From CAYLJO01 sp964383905 (lineage in GTDB: Bacteria; Acidobacteriota; Blastocatellia; Pyrinomonadales; Pyrinomonadaceae): a DNA stretch of 39,472 nucleotides. The stretch is taken from NCBI GenBank assembly GCA_964383905.1, contig CAYLJO010000032.1, positions 1 through 39,472 on the forward strand. The letters run 5' to 3'. This document shows positions 17,012 to 26,662 of the stretch, piece by piece (position 1 is the stretch's first letter; each line of letters starts with the position of its first letter). A model generated the notes under the pieces. That model saw only the letters and a list, made by a program, of their open reading frames with translations, made no database searches and had not been told where the DNA came from. A program made the translations under genes and the position numbers.

Positions 17012-17795
17012 CGACCGCGTCATCGATCACATCATCTCCGCGCTGGATCCGCGCGACCGTGAAACGATTATCGAGATTGGCGCCGGCCGCGGCGCCCTGA
17101 CTTCGCGCCTGATCGGAAAGGCCGGACGCCTCTTCGCTATTGAATTCGACCGCGACCTGATCCCGCTACTGCTCGCGCAGTACGGGGCTCAGGGGAACTT
17201 CACGCTCGTCGAGGGCGATGCGCTCGCGCTCGATTTTTGTGCGATGGTTGCCCCGGCCATGGCCGCGCGCGTGGTCGCCAATCTTCCCTACTATATTTCC
17301 ACGGCGATCCTGCGGCGTCTCATTGAACAACGCGGCTGCCTCACGGAAATGGTCTTGATGCTGCAGCGTGAAGTGGTCGAGCGCATCACCGCGCCGCCGG
17401 CCTCGAGCGAGCGCGGTTTTCTCTCCGTGCTGGTCGAGGCTTACTGCGAAGCGGAAGTGCTCTTCGATGTCGCGCCCGGCTCGTTCCGCCCCGCTCCGAA
17501 AGTATGGAGCACAGTGGTGCGGCTGCGCACCCGCCCACGCCTCACGGTAGAAGTCAAAGACGAGGCTTTGTTATGGCGGCTCGTGAGCGCCGGATTTGCC
17601 CAGCGGCGTAAGACAATCTTTAATAACCTGCGAAACGCCACCGGCGGTTTGCGCCCGCCCATTGAAGAGGCGGGCGGAGCGGGCCGCGTGCTTGAACGAG
17701 CGCGACTGGAACCGCAGCGCCGCGCCGAAACCCTCTCACTCCATGAGTGGGCACGACTTTCGCGGGTACTCGAAAGCGGCCCGGCGGACATTTAG
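16944..17795 (+). CDS. rsmA: 16S rRNA dimethyladenosine transferase RsmA/KsgA
   Basis: 283 residues. The N-terminal KKSFGQNFLVDDRVIDHI box, SAM-binding IIEIGAGRGALTSRL (about 33-47), acidic FDRDLI, and catalytic NLPYYISTAIL (about 112-122) are all present, together with the C-terminal helical part ending in LSLHEWARLSRVL. The enzyme dimethylates two adjacent adenines near the 3' end of 16S rRNA, a late ribosome-maturation step. ATG 16944 lies inside the 3' end of ribD (68-base overlap), which implies translational coupling; the next candidate start would cut into the conserved FGQNF box region, so this start is favoured. Length is normal for the family. Confidence 0.96.
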   Translation: MVRTLKSPATRAKKSFGQNFLVDDRVIDHIISALDPRDRETIIEIGAGRGALTSRLIGKAGRLFAIEFDRDLIPLLLAQYGAQGNFTLVEGDALALDFCAMVAPAMAARVVANLPYYISTAILRRLIEQRGCLTEMVLMLQREVVERITAPPASSERGFLSVLVEAYCEAEVLFDVAPGSFRPAPKVWSTVVRLRTRPRLTVEVKDEALLWRLVSAGFAQRRKTIFNNLRNATGGLRPPIEEAGGAGRVLERARLEPQRRAETLSLHEWARLSRVLESGPADI

Positions 17796-17976
17796 CTTCT
17801 GAATTCAGGCGGCACTCCGGAATTGAGGGTTTGGTTTAAAGGTTTAAACGGCGGCATCTCCGTGGATAAGGGAAAGCGGGCTCTCTGTGTTATACTGGTC
17901 GGCTAAAATCCGCCCGGTGAAAATAGCCTATTGAGCCTTTGCCGGGTTGTTTGGGAGAGTAGAGTAAAGAATCACA
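17796..17976 (+). promoter_or_regulatory. Leader and possible promoter before RNase J
   Basis: Contains TATACT at 17891-17896 as a good -10 box without a recognisable -35 box, and a short direct repeat GGTTTAAAGGTTTAAAC around 17833-17849 that includes the palindrome GTTTAAAC. No gene is seen here. Confidence 0.35.
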
Positions 17977-19638
17977 GTGGGTAATGTTTTGGAGCTCATC
18001 CCGCTCGGCGGCATCGGCGAGTTCGGGATGAATTGTATGGCCGTGCGCTACGGTGACGAAATGATCGTCATCGACGCCGGCATGGGATTCCCCGAAGAGA
18101 GTGTTTACGGGGTCGATGTTTCGATCCCCAACTTTGACTTCCTGGAAGAGTACAGGGACGACATCACCGCCGTCGTCCTGACGCACGGCCACGAAGACCA
18201 TCTCGGCGCGCTTCCTTATATCCTCAAGAAATTCAACGTCCCTGTTTACGCCTCGCATTTCACCGCCGGGTTGGCCGAGAGCAAGCTCGAAGAGCACGAC
18301 CTGCTGGGCGATGTCCTGATCCACCGGGTCGAGCCGCGACAGGTGGCCGAAATCGGCCCGTTCAGCGTCGAATTCATACGCGTCTCACACTCCCTGGTCG
18401 ATTGCTTCTCGCTGGCCGTCACCACGCCCGTCGGCACGATTATTCACACGGGCGATTACAAGGTTGATGAGACTCCCGTGATCGGCGAGCCGATCGACTT
18501 GCGCACTTTCAGGCGCTACGGGCAGGAAGGGGTGCTCGCCCTCCTGTCTGATTCGACCAACGCGATCGTCCAGGGCCGCACGCCTTCCGAGCGCGCCGTG
18601 ATCCCGGCCTTCGAGGAGATTTTTGCGGAAGCCGGGGGGCGCATCGTCGTCGCCGCGTTCGCCTCGTCGATCCACCGCATTCAAATCGTGCTTGATGTCG
18701 CGCAGCAGTTCAACCGTAAGGTCTGTGTGCTGGGCCGCTCGATGCAAAAGAACGTGGAGATCGCCGACAGGCTCGGCTACCTGGATATTCCGGACGGCTT
18801 GCTCGTGTCACTCGGCGAGACGAAGCATCTTGACGCGAATGAGATCGTTTTCCTCGTCACCGGCTCACAGGCCGAGCCACGCGCGGCGCTCGCGCAGATG
18901 GCATCGCAGAGTTACAAGGGCCTGACCATTGAGCCGGGCGATACCGTGGTGCTCTCGGCGCGGATCATTCCAGGAAACGAGCACGCCATTTCGCGCCTCA
19001 TCGGCGATATTTATAAGCGGGGCGCGAACATCATCGAAGAGAAGCGGCGCCTGATTCACGTCAGCGGCCACGCGTCGCAGGAAGACATCCGCATCATGAC
19101 GGAAGCCGTCCGGCCCAAATTCGTGGTGCCGATTCACGGCGAATACCGCATGCTTTTTCGTCACAAAGAGTTTGTCAAAAATCACCTCGGTTATGCCGAG
19201 GAAAATATCATCCTCATCGAGAACGGTGATGTGCTCGAGCTTGATGGCGAACGCGCGACCGTCGTTAACAAGCACGAGATCGGGCGTACTTTCATCGACG
19301 AATCCGGCTTCGAAGAGATCGAGCGCGAGACGGTTCGCGAGCGTAAGCAGTTGGCCTATGACGGCGTCATCACGCCTGTCGTGACCATTAACGCGGAGAC
19401 GGGTGAAATGGAAGCCCCTCCCGAGGTCGTCGCGCGCGGTGTTCGCGGGCTTGCCGCTTCCAACGGGTTCCTGAAGGATGCGCAGCGAGTCGTTGCCGAA
19501 ACAGTGCAGGGAGCGACCCGCGCCGAGCTTGAAGATACTAGCTTGCTCAAAGAACGCATCCGGCTCGAACTGAAGCGGTTCGTGCAAAAGCAGACCGGCG
19601 CGCGACCCGTCATCACACCCGTGGTGATTCAGATTTAG
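17977..19638 (+). CDS. rnj: Ribonuclease J
   Basis: 553 residues from GTG 17977 (VGNVLELIPLGGIGEFGMN), a standard start for the family. Beta-lactamase/beta-CASP metallo-hydrolase: HGHEDH at about 70-75, later HTGDYKVD, SDSTNA, the RIVVAAFASSIHRIQ beta-CASP segment, LVTGSQAEPRAALAQMA, HVSGHAS and VVPIHGEYRML. A C-terminal domain (about 440-553) follows. RNase J is a 5'-to-3' exonuclease and endonuclease acting in mRNA turnover and rRNA processing. Length matches the family. It follows rsmA by 180 bp on the same strand. The next gene begins 70 bases after the stop. Confidence 0.95.
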   Translation: MGNVLELIPLGGIGEFGMNCMAVRYGDEMIVIDAGMGFPEESVYGVDVSIPNFDFLEEYRDDITAVVLTHGHEDHLGALPYILKKFNVPVYASHFTAGLAESKLEEHDLLGDVLIHRVEPRQVAEIGPFSVEFIRVSHSLVDCFSLAVTTPVGTIIHTGDYKVDETPVIGEPIDLRTFRRYGQEGVLALLSDSTNAIVQGRTPSERAVIPAFEEIFAEAGGRIVVAAFASSIHRIQIVLDVAQQFNRKVCVLGRSMQKNVEIADRLGYLDIPDGLLVSLGETKHLDANEIVFLVTGSQAEPRAALAQMASQSYKGLTIEPGDTVVLSARIIPGNEHAISRLIGDIYKRGANIIEEKRRLIHVSGHASQEDIRIMTEAVRPKFVVPIHGEYRMLFRHKEFVKNHLGYAEENIILIENGDVLELDGERATVVNKHEIGRTFIDESGFEEIERETVRERKQLAYDGVITPVVTINAETGEMEAPPEVVARGVRGLAASNGFLKDAQRVVAETVQGATRAELEDTSLLKERIRLELKRFVQKQTGARPVITPVVIQI

Positions 19639-19708
19639 CGGCCCGCATGAATAGCGCAAACCCGGACCGGCTAATCGCCCGGTCGCCGCACGGATGAGGG
19701 GCTCTCAC

Positions 19709-20173
19709 ATGGCAAGCGAGATGGGGCAACCACAGGAAACGGATGTCACCGCGCTGCTGCGAAATACCAGGGTGGAAGTTGTGCCGGCGACCTATTACCT
19801 TATCGGTTTGCGTCACGAAGACTGGCGGCGCCTGCTGGAGAATCCCGAGCTGAGCCCGGGCGGCGAAGCGCCTTTTATGCTTCTGCGCGACGGCCACGAA
19901 ATGACGCTCCTGCTTGACGAAGCTGACTGGCACACGGTGCGGCACGCGGCGCGCAACGCACGGGCCGAAGGCGGGTTCCGCCTCGTCACACTGGAGATTG
20001 AGCTGGGGTGGAATGTCGTCGGCTATATCGCGCGCGTCACAGGAATTCTTGCCCGCTCGAATATACCCGTCGGTGTAATCTCCTCTTTCTCGCGCGATCA
20101 TCTGCTCATCAAACAGGATCATCTCGGAATGGCGTTACGCGTGCTGGGCGACTACGTCGCAGAGCTGTGTTGA
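19709..20173 (+). CDS. ACT-domain protein (ACT_7/CASTOR-like)
   Basis: About 154 residues from ATG 19709, chosen because AGGGG (19697-19701) sits 7 bases upstream; an ATG 5 codons earlier (19694) overlaps that ribosome site. The N-terminal part (about 12-85) contains VVPATYYLIGLRHEDW, and the C-terminal part (about 90-150) contains the ACT_7-like VTLEIELGWNVVGYIARVTGIL, ARSNIPVGVISSFSRDH and LLIKQDHLGMAL. These small two-ACT proteins are presumed amino-acid or ligand sensors; no catalytic residues are evident. It lies 70 bp downstream of RNase J and is probably on the same transcript. Confidence 0.8.
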   Translation: MASEMGQPQETDVTALLRNTRVEVVPATYYLIGLRHEDWRRLLENPELSPGGEAPFMLLRDGHEMTLLLDEADWHTVRHAARNARAEGGFRLVTLEIELGWNVVGYIARVTGILARSNIPVGVISSFSRDHLLIKQDHLGMALRVLGDYVAELC

Positions 20174-20306
20174 AAAAATAGCCGGTGGTCAGAAATCCGC
20201 CAAAGCAATCAGGAAGCAGCATCGGGTCAATGTAGTAATTGTGATTTCCCGATGGGTTGGAATAAGCGAGCCGGGCGAAATGAGGTGCTGCCATACTGCA
20301 TGTTTC

Positions 20307-21749
20307 TCATCCGACAAATAGACCCGCCAAAAGGCGAATTGCCCCGGCCCCGATGATGACCCAGAAGGGGTTGACGCGGAAGCGCAGGAGCACTGCCGCC
20401 GCAGCCGCGGCGATGCTCAGTCCGATCCATGTATGAATTCCGTGCCGGCCTATGCTCCACGCGGCGGCTACCAGGAGCCCGACCACGGCCGGAGTGACAC
20501 CGCGCAGAAACGCCTGCACCTGGCGGTTGGCGCGGAAGCGGCGCAAGCTCGACCCCGCCGCAGCTGTCATCACGAAGGCCGGAAGAAAGACCGTAATGGT
20601 CGCCACCAGAGCGCCAACCGTGCCCGCGACCCGGTAACCAATGAACGTGGCGGTGATCAGCACCGGGCCGGGTGTGATCTGGCCGAGCGCGAAAGCCTCG
20701 ACGAACTCCCGGTGCGTGAGCCAGTGATGGGTGTTTACCACCTCGGCCTCGATCAACGGTACCATCACAAACCCGCCGCCGAAGGTGACTGCGCCGATGC
20801 GCAGGAAGATCGCCGAAAGTGCGAGCAGCAGGCCGAGCTTGGCGAAAATTGGCATTGTTGCTAACCCGAGCACCCCGACCGATCGCAGCCCCGGACCCGG
20901 TTTTGTGGTTAAGTCCACCTCGCGCTCTTCCTTAAGTCCGGCGTCATCCTCCACGCCCTCCAAAGCAGGCTGCCGAAATCTCTCCTCCACCATGGCGCGA
21001 GTCAGATAGCCGCTAATAAAATGTCCCCTTCCAAGTTCGGCCAGACGTGCGCGCCGCCGCGCCGCCAGGCGCGCCATCCGCCGCCATCTCTGCCACCGCT
21101 TTTCTCCGAACGAATCGACGTAAATGCCGATCAGTCCTGCGGCCAGCACGACCTCGATAATCGTCGCACTGAAGACCGCCACAGAGATAAAGGCAAAGAG
21201 CGTAACCGCCCATTGCCATTGCTTCGTCAGCGTGTTTTTCCCAATGCGCCATGCCGTCACGGCAATGAGCGCCACCACCGCGGCATTCAATCCGTGAAAA
21301 AGATGTTCGGTGTCCGGAATCTCGCGCAGGTGGCGGTAGAGGATGGCGAGCACGATCATCATCAGCATTGATGGCAGGATGAAGCCCGCCATCGCGACGC
21401 ATGCGCCCCGCCAGCCGCGTAAACGTAGGCCGATATATGTCACGGCATTGCCCGCGCTGGTGCCTGGCAGGCTTTGCGCGAGCGCGAAAGCTTCGGCGAA
21501 ATCGTGTTCCGTGAACCAGTGGCGCTTATACACCGCGAGTGTTCTGATCTGCGCGATGACGGCGAGGCCGCCGCCAAAACCTGTTAACCCGATTTTGAGG
21601 AAGGAGAGGAAAATGCCGCCGAGGGTCGCAGTCCGCGAAAGCCGCTTTAATCGTTTCTGGCCATAGCGTACGCGCGCTCGCAGCTTGCGCACACCTTTTT
21701 CTCTCTGTCCTGACACGGTTTTTGCACAGTTTACCACATGGCTTCGCAC
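20307..21749 (-). CDS. chrA: Chromate transporter ChrA (long, two-CHR-domain form)
   Basis: 480 residues from GTG 21749; the first 40 residues are basic and an internal start is possible. Two homologous CHR halves each start with the family motif, FLKIGLTGFGGGLAVIAQI (about 50-68) and LRIGAVTFGGGFVMVPLIE (about 315-333), and each carries proline/glycine signatures (AFALAQSLPGTSAGNAVTYIG; AFALGQITPGPVLITATFIG). A charged linker of about 100 residues rich in Arg, Ala and Glu separates the halves. There are about ten membrane segments. ChrA proteins export chromate, usually driven by the membrane potential. The gene diverges from an RND efflux pair. No chromate regulator (ChrB) is seen here. Confidence 0.93.
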   Translation of the reverse strand: MRSHVVNCAKTVSGQREKGVRKLRARVRYGQKRLKRLSRTATLGGIFLSFLKIGLTGFGGGLAVIAQIRTLAVYKRHWFTEHDFAEAFALAQSLPGTSAGNAVTYIGLRLRGWRGACVAMAGFILPSMLMMIVLAILYRHLREIPDTEHLFHGLNAAVVALIAVTAWRIGKNTLTKQWQWAVTLFAFISVAVFSATIIEVVLAAGLIGIYVDSFGEKRWQRWRRMARLAARRRARLAELGRGHFISGYLTRAMVEERFRQPALEGVEDDAGLKEEREVDLTTKPGPGLRSVGVLGLATMPIFAKLGLLLALSAIFLRIGAVTFGGGFVMVPLIEAEVVNTHHWLTHREFVEAFALGQITPGPVLITATFIGYRVAGTVGALVATITVFLPAFVMTAAAGSSLRRFRANRQVQAFLRGVTPAVVGLLVAAAWSIGRHGIHTWIGLSIAAAAAAVLLRFRVNPFWVIIGAGAIRLLAGLFVG

Positions 21750-21925
21750 CCTTTCATCCGAAGTTCCGTAAAACAGAATCCAGGTTGAGTATTAGTGAGG
21801 AGCGTTGGCCCCACGCGTCCGGGTCAATGCCCCCATTGTTCGCTCAATAATTTGCTCCCGCGCGTGTTATGCTAACAGTGGCCGTCCGGCCAAATAATTT
21901 ATACTTTTGGCCCGATTTTTCTCTC

Positions 21926-23173
21926 ATGAGTAGATGGATCGGTTCTTTATTACCGTTGCGAAGACATATTCTTTACCTTGCTGTATATTGTTTGCTGCCG
22001 GCCTTTACCGTAGGCTTGAGCGCCTGTAAGAGCGATTATCCGTCGTCCGCCAGGCAGACCCGCGCGGGCGAAGAGATGAAGGCGCCGAAGCCGGTGAAAA
22101 CGTCGCGCGTGGCGGAGGTGCCTGTCGGACAGACCGTGAGTGTGACGGGAGCGCTGGCGGCGCAGGACCAGGCGACGCTGAGCGTGAAAGTTCCGGGGCG
22201 CCTGCGCGTCATTTCGGTCGATCTGGGAAGCCCCGTACGGCGCGGGCAGGTCATCGCGCAGATTGATCCGGAAGATTACCGGTTGCGCCAGCAGCAGGCC
22301 GAAGCTGCGCTCGGACAAGCCCGCGCTCGCCTCGGGTTACCGCCCGACGGGTCCGATGACCACGTCAACGCGGAAAACACCGGCACGGTCAGACAGGCGC
22401 GCGCCGTTCTGGACGAAGCGCGCCTGAATCGCGACCGCGCCGTTAAACTCGTCGAGCAGGGGGTGATCGCGCGGGCCGAATTTGACCGGACGGATTCGGC
22501 CTACAAAGTTGCGCTCAGCCAGTACCAGGATGCTCTTGAAGAGATACGTAACCGCCAGGCGCTCCTCGCCCAGCGCCGCTCGGAACTGGCGCTGGCACGC
22601 CAGCAGTTGGCTGACACGGCGATTGTCGCGCCCTTCGACGGCATTGTTCAGGAGAGGAAGGCGAGCGTCGGCGAATACCTCGCGGCTGCCGCGCCCGTCG
22701 TCACCGTCGTGCGTGTCAACCCGTTGCGCTTTCGCGCCGAGGTACCGGAGCGCGCCGCCGGCAGTGTCCGCCTGGGACAGCAGATGCGCCTGACCGTCGA
22801 AGGTAATGCGAATTTCTATACGGGCCGCATCGTCCGCCTCAGCCCGACGATTGCGGAGCAGAATCGAATACTCATCGTCGAAGCCGAAGTCGCCAACAAT
22901 GGCTCTTTGCGTCCCGGATCGTTTGCGCGCGCCGACATTGTGACGAGCGACGCGAGTATGGCCGTGACCGTCCCAACAAACGCGATCATGACATTTGCCG
23001 GCATTGAAAAAGTGATTGTTGTGCAGAACGGTAAGGCGGTCGAAAAACCTGTCACCACAGGACGCCGCGCCGCCGATTGGACGGAAATCGTCTCCGGAGT
23101 AAACGTCGGGGATGCGGTCGTCGTCGACCCCGGCAATCTACAGTCCGGCCAGCCCGTTATTGTTGCAGAATAA
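21926..23173 (+). CDS. RND efflux periplasmic adaptor lipoprotein (MFP/HlyD family)
   Basis: About 415 residues from ATG 21926 (MSRWIGSLL). The frame is open 19 codons further upstream to 21869, but that extension would precede a clean signal. The signal ends in a lipobox, VGLSAC, so the protein is likely acylated and anchored in the inner membrane. Then come a biotinyl-lipoyl-like half (GRLRVISVDLGSPVRRGQVIAQID), an alpha-helical hairpin (about 100-215), the second lipoyl half (ADTAIVAPFDGIVQERKASVG), and beta-barrel and membrane-proximal domains ending with VDPGNLQSGQPVIV. It links an RND pump to an outer-membrane channel. The pump gene follows 64 bp downstream; no TolC-like gene is present in this window. 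Confidence 0.93.
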   Translation: MSRWIGSLLPLRRHILYLAVYCLLPAFTVGLSACKSDYPSSARQTRAGEEMKAPKPVKTSRVAEVPVGQTVSVTGALAAQDQATLSVKVPGRLRVISVDLGSPVRRGQVIAQIDPEDYRLRQQQAEAALGQARARLGLPPDGSDDHVNAENTGTVRQARAVLDEARLNRDRAVKLVEQGVIARAEFDRTDSAYKVALSQYQDALEEIRNRQALLAQRRSELALARQQLADTAIVAPFDGIVQERKASVGEYLAAAAPVVTVVRVNPLRFRAEVPERAAGSVRLGQQMRLTVEGNANFYTGRIVRLSPTIAEQNRILIVEAEVANNGSLRPGSFARADIVTSDASMAVTVPTNAIMTFAGIEKVIVVQNGKAVEKPVTTGRRAADWTEIVSGVNVGDAVVVDPGNLQSGQPVIVAE

Positions 23174-23237
23174 CGTTCCGGGTTTCGAGTTAATTAGCCT
23201 CTTGAAATCCAGAACTCAAAACTAGAAACTAATTCTC

Positions 23238-26200
23238 ATGCAGAAGCTTGCTGAAGTCTGTATTAGACGGCCCGTGTTCGCGGCCATGATCGTGCTTGCG
23301 CTCGTCGTTGTCGGCGCGGCGGGTTATTTCAAGCTGGGCGTTGACCGTTTCCCGTCCGTAGATTTGCCGACCCTCATCGTGCGCACCAGCCTGCCCGGTG
23401 CGGCCCCTGAAGAAGTCGAATCGGAAGTCTCCCAGCCCCTCGAAGAGGTGATCAACACGGTCGACGGCATTGATCAGCTTCGCTCCATCTCCGTGCAGGG
23501 GGTTTCCCTTGTCGTTGTTACTTTCAATCTGAATCGTAACATCGATGCGGCGGCGCAGGACGTGCGCGACCGCGTCAGCACGGTGATCCGCGACCTGCCG
23601 CAGGACACGCTGCCACCCGTCGTCCAGAAGTTCGACAACGACGCTTCGCCCGTCCTCACCATCGCGCTCACATCCGACCGTTCGGTGCGCGAATTAACGC
23701 AGTTTGCCGACAAGATCGTTAAGGTTCAGATTGAACGCGCCGAAGGGGTCGGGGAGGTCGCCGTCGTCGGCGGCCTTCAGCGCGCGATCAACGTCTGGGT
23801 CGATGCCGAACGTCTCGCCGCTTACCGCATCCCGATCACGCAAGTCCGGCAGGCCCTTGTACGGCAGAACGCAGACATACCGGGCGGGAATGTCGATGCG
23901 GGCAAGCGTGAGTTGACGCTGCGCACGCTGGGCCGCTATGCCGACCCGCGCGACTTTAATAACCTCGTCGTCGCCAACATCGGTAACGCCCCGATCCACA
24001 TCAGCGACATCGGGCGCGTCGAGGACGGAACGAAGGAACAAAGATCGGTGGCGCGTCTGAATGGTCTCCCCACCGTCTCACTCGAAGTCCGCCGGCAGTC
24101 AGGGGCCAATACCATTGCCGTCATCGAAAATGTCAAGCGCGAGCTGGCGCGTGTCGCGGGGCAACTGCCTTCGGATATCAAGCTCGAGATTATTCGCGAC
24201 CAATCACGCTACATCGAAGCGGCGCAGCATGAGATCAGGGTGCACCTCATTCTCGGCAGCATCCTCGCCTCCCTCGTCGTGCTTGCCTTCATGCGCTCGT
24301 GGCGCTCGACCATCATTGCTGGCATCGCCATCCCCGCCTCCGTCATCTCGACCTTCGGCATGATGAAGGCGCTCAATTTCACGCTCAATAGCGTGACGAT
24401 GCTCGCGCTCGTGTTGATGGTCGGCGTCGTAATTGACGATGCCATCGTCGTGCTCGAAAACATCTTTCGCTTCGTCGAGGAAAAGCAGATCAAGCCGATG
24501 CAGGCGGCGAAGGAGGCGACCGCGGACATCGGCCTCGCCGTGATGGCGACAACGCTCTCGCTCGTCGTGATCTTCGTCCCCGTCTCTTTCATGTCCTCAA
24601 TCTCGGGCCGCTTCCTCTACCAGTTCGGCATCACCGCGGCGGTCGCCGTGATGGTCAGCCTCCTCGTCTCTTTCACCCTGACGCCGATGATGAGCGCGCG
24701 GCTCCTGCGCACGGAAGATGCGGAGAAGGGCGGGGGGCACGGCGCACATGGGGAGCCGGCGTTGAGCGCTTCGCGCCGCGGCTTCTACGCGTGGCTCGAC
24801 CGCTGGTACACCCGCACGCTCGCCCTGGCGATGCGCCATCGCCTGGCCGTCGCCGTGATCGCCGTCGCCGTCATCTCTTCAAGTATTCCGCTCTATCAAC
24901 TGGTCAAGCAGGAATATATCCCGAGCGATGTTGATGAGGCCGAATTTGATGTGGGTGTCACCGCCCCGGAGGGGACAAGCTTGGCGGCGATGAATCAAGC
25001 GATGCTCGCCATCGAAGATGACCTGCGCCAGACGCCGGGCGTCAGACTCATCCTGGCGTCGACGGGCGGATCGTTTCTCGGGGCGGTCAATCAGGGCAGT
25101 GTCTACGTGCGCATCGCCCCGCATGAGGAGCGTACCTTTTCCATCACACGCTTATGGGAAGCGATCAGGCGCGGTCATCCCCTCGCGGCGTTTCGCGGCA
25201 ACTATGCGCAGCGCGATGTGATGCAGGAGGTGCGCGCGCGGATGCGCAAGTATGCGCCGTTGCGCTTTACTGTGCGCAATGCGCCGTCATTCAATATCGG
25301 CGGCGGAAACTTCGATATCGATTTCGTGCTGCGCGGCCCCGACCTTCAGGCGCTCGCCAGCTACGCCAATCAACTGCGCGAAAAATCCATGCAACTGGGA
25401 GGCATCGTCGACGCCGATACGACCCTCAAGCTCGACAAGCCCGAATTGCGGGTCAGGATTGACCGCGCCCGCGCGGCCGATCTCGGCGTAGACTCGTCGG
25501 ATATCGCTAACTCGTTGCGCCTGATGGTCGGCGGTGACGACCGGGTGTCGCGCTACCGAGACGCGTCCATCGACGAAGATTATGACGTGGAGCTGCGTTT
25601 GACGGATCGCGACCGCGGCGACGCCGCGACAATTTCGCGCCTCCTCGTGCCATCTTCACGTGGCGGACTGGTGAATCTCCAAAATCTGGTCAGCCTTAAG
25701 GAGGAGTTCAGTCCTTCACGAATTGACCGTCTGGACCGCCAGCGGCAGGTCTCCTTGCGCGCCGGGGTCGCGCCGGGCTACGCGCTCGCCGATAGGATTG
25801 ATGCGCTGCGGAAGGCGGCGGCGGAAATCAACCTGCCCCCGGCCTATTCGACAACGATCTCAGGGCGCGGTCGTGAGCTTGAAAAAACATTTGTCGAGTT
25901 CATCTGGGCCTTCCTGCTCTCCATCGCATTCATGTATATGATCCTCGCCTCGCAGTTTGAGAGCGTCCTCCACCCCGTCACGATACTTTTAAGCCTTCCG
26001 CTCGCCGTCCCGTTCGCGCTCTTCTCGATGTGGGCGACCGGCGACACGCTTAATCTTTATTCCGCGCTCGGCGTGCTCGTGCTCTTCGGCGTCGTGAAGA
26101 AGAATTCGATCCTGCAGATCGATCACATGAACAACCTGCGCGCGCACGGCATGGAGCGGTACGAAGCGATCATGCAGGCCAACCGTGACCGCCTGCGGCC

Positions 26201-26570
26201 GATCCTGATGACCACACTGGCGCTGGTCGCCGGGATGCTTCCGCTCGCGCTCGGCACCGGGCCTGGCGCCGAAGAGAGGCGCTCAATCGCCGTCGTCGTC
26301 ATCGGCGGGCAAACCCTGTCGCTGTTCCTGACGCTGATCGCCACGCCCATCGTTTACTCACTCTTCGACGACCTCGGCGCCATTATCGTTCGGCGCGGCC
26401 GCGCCAGGCATTCAACCCAAGCTCGCCAGAGTTGGGCGGCCCGTCTCCGCGAGGCCTTCGCCAGACGACGCCAGCCCGTCGCTGATACAGACGAACCCTT
26501 GCCGGAGGGCGAAATGCAAGACGAGCCTCACGATGAAGAAGTGGAAGTTGGCGTCGGAAGCGGAGACTAA
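23238..26570 (+). CDS. RND multidrug efflux pump (AcrB/HAE1 family)
   Basis: 1110 residues. Hallmarks: N-terminal KLAEVCIRRPVFAAMIVLALV membrane segment, PGAAPEEVESEVSQPLEEVI porter motif, the TM4 proton-relay pair in GVVIDDAIVVLENIFR, TM6 and TM7 around a large hydrophilic loop, and the TM10-TM12 region with LGVLVLFGVVKKNSILQIDH (conserved Lys) and RLRPILMTTLALVAGMLPLA. It is a trimeric proton antiporter of the inner membrane pairing with the adaptor just upstream. It has a hydrophilic C-terminal tail of about 60 residues, Arg-rich then acidic, beyond the usual end. The family call is secure; the substrate cannot be told from sequence. Confidence 0.95.
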   Translation: MQKLAEVCIRRPVFAAMIVLALVVVGAAGYFKLGVDRFPSVDLPTLIVRTSLPGAAPEEVESEVSQPLEEVINTVDGIDQLRSISVQGVSLVVVTFNLNRNIDAAAQDVRDRVSTVIRDLPQDTLPPVVQKFDNDASPVLTIALTSDRSVRELTQFADKIVKVQIERAEGVGEVAVVGGLQRAINVWVDAERLAAYRIPITQVRQALVRQNADIPGGNVDAGKRELTLRTLGRYADPRDFNNLVVANIGNAPIHISDIGRVEDGTKEQRSVARLNGLPTVSLEVRRQSGANTIAVIENVKRELARVAGQLPSDIKLEIIRDQSRYIEAAQHEIRVHLILGSILASLVVLAFMRSWRSTIIAGIAIPASVISTFGMMKALNFTLNSVTMLALVLMVGVVIDDAIVVLENIFRFVEEKQIKPMQAAKEATADIGLAVMATTLSLVVIFVPVSFMSSISGRFLYQFGITAAVAVMVSLLVSFTLTPMMSARLLRTEDAEKGGGHGAHGEPALSASRRGFYAWLDRWYTRTLALAMRHRLAVAVIAVAVISSSIPLYQLVKQEYIPSDVDEAEFDVGVTAPEGTSLAAMNQAMLAIEDDLRQTPGVRLILASTGGSFLGAVNQGSVYVRIAPHEERTFSITRLWEAIRRGHPLAAFRGNYAQRDVMQEVRARMRKYAPLRFTVRNAPSFNIGGGNFDIDFVLRGPDLQALASYANQLREKSMQLGGIVDADTTLKLDKPELRVRIDRARAADLGVDSSDIANSLRLMVGGDDRVSRYRDASIDEDYDVELRLTDRDRGDAATISRLLVPSSRGGLVNLQNLVSLKEEFSPSRIDRLDRQRQVSLRAGVAPGYALADRIDALRKAAAEINLPPAYSTTISGRGRELEKTFVEFIWAFLLSIAFMYMILASQFESVLHPVTILLSLPLAVPFALFSMWATGDTLNLYSALGVLVLFGVVKKNSILQIDHMNNLRAHGMERYEAIMQANRDRLRPILMTTLALVAGMLPLALGTGPGAEERRSIAVVVIGGQTLSLFLTLIATPIVYSLFDDLGAIIVRRGRARHSTQARQSWAARLREAFARRRQPVADTDEPLPEGEMQDEPHDEEVEVGVGSGD

Positions 26571-26576
26571 GAAAAG

Positions 26577-26662
26577 TATGAATGATGAACGCTGAACGAT
26601 GAATAAAAGCAGTGCTGCTACAGCTTTATTCATTCATCGTTCAGCATTCCGCGTTCATCGTT
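26577..26662. repeat. Large imperfect inverted repeat between convergent genes
   Basis: The left arm around 26587-26608 (AACGCTGAACGATGAATAAA) pairs with the right arm 26624-26648 (TTTATTCATTCATCGTTCAGC), interrupted by one 4-base insertion; the loop contains a small GCAG..CTGC hairpin. Both arms are built from ATGAATGATGAACG-like low-complexity units. Position between convergent ends suggests a bidirectional terminator, or a repeat family that settled there. Confidence 0.55.

Noticed and set aside
20109..20294. 61-codon minus-strand frame with Tyr/Phe-rich product
   Set aside because: Partly intergenic and not obviously a mirror frame, but it overlaps the end of the ACT gene, has no ribosome site and no recognisable family.
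26571..26661. Considered an insertion-sequence remnant
   Set aside because: No transposase fragment and no target duplication; the inverted repeat is better explained as low-complexity arms between convergent genes.
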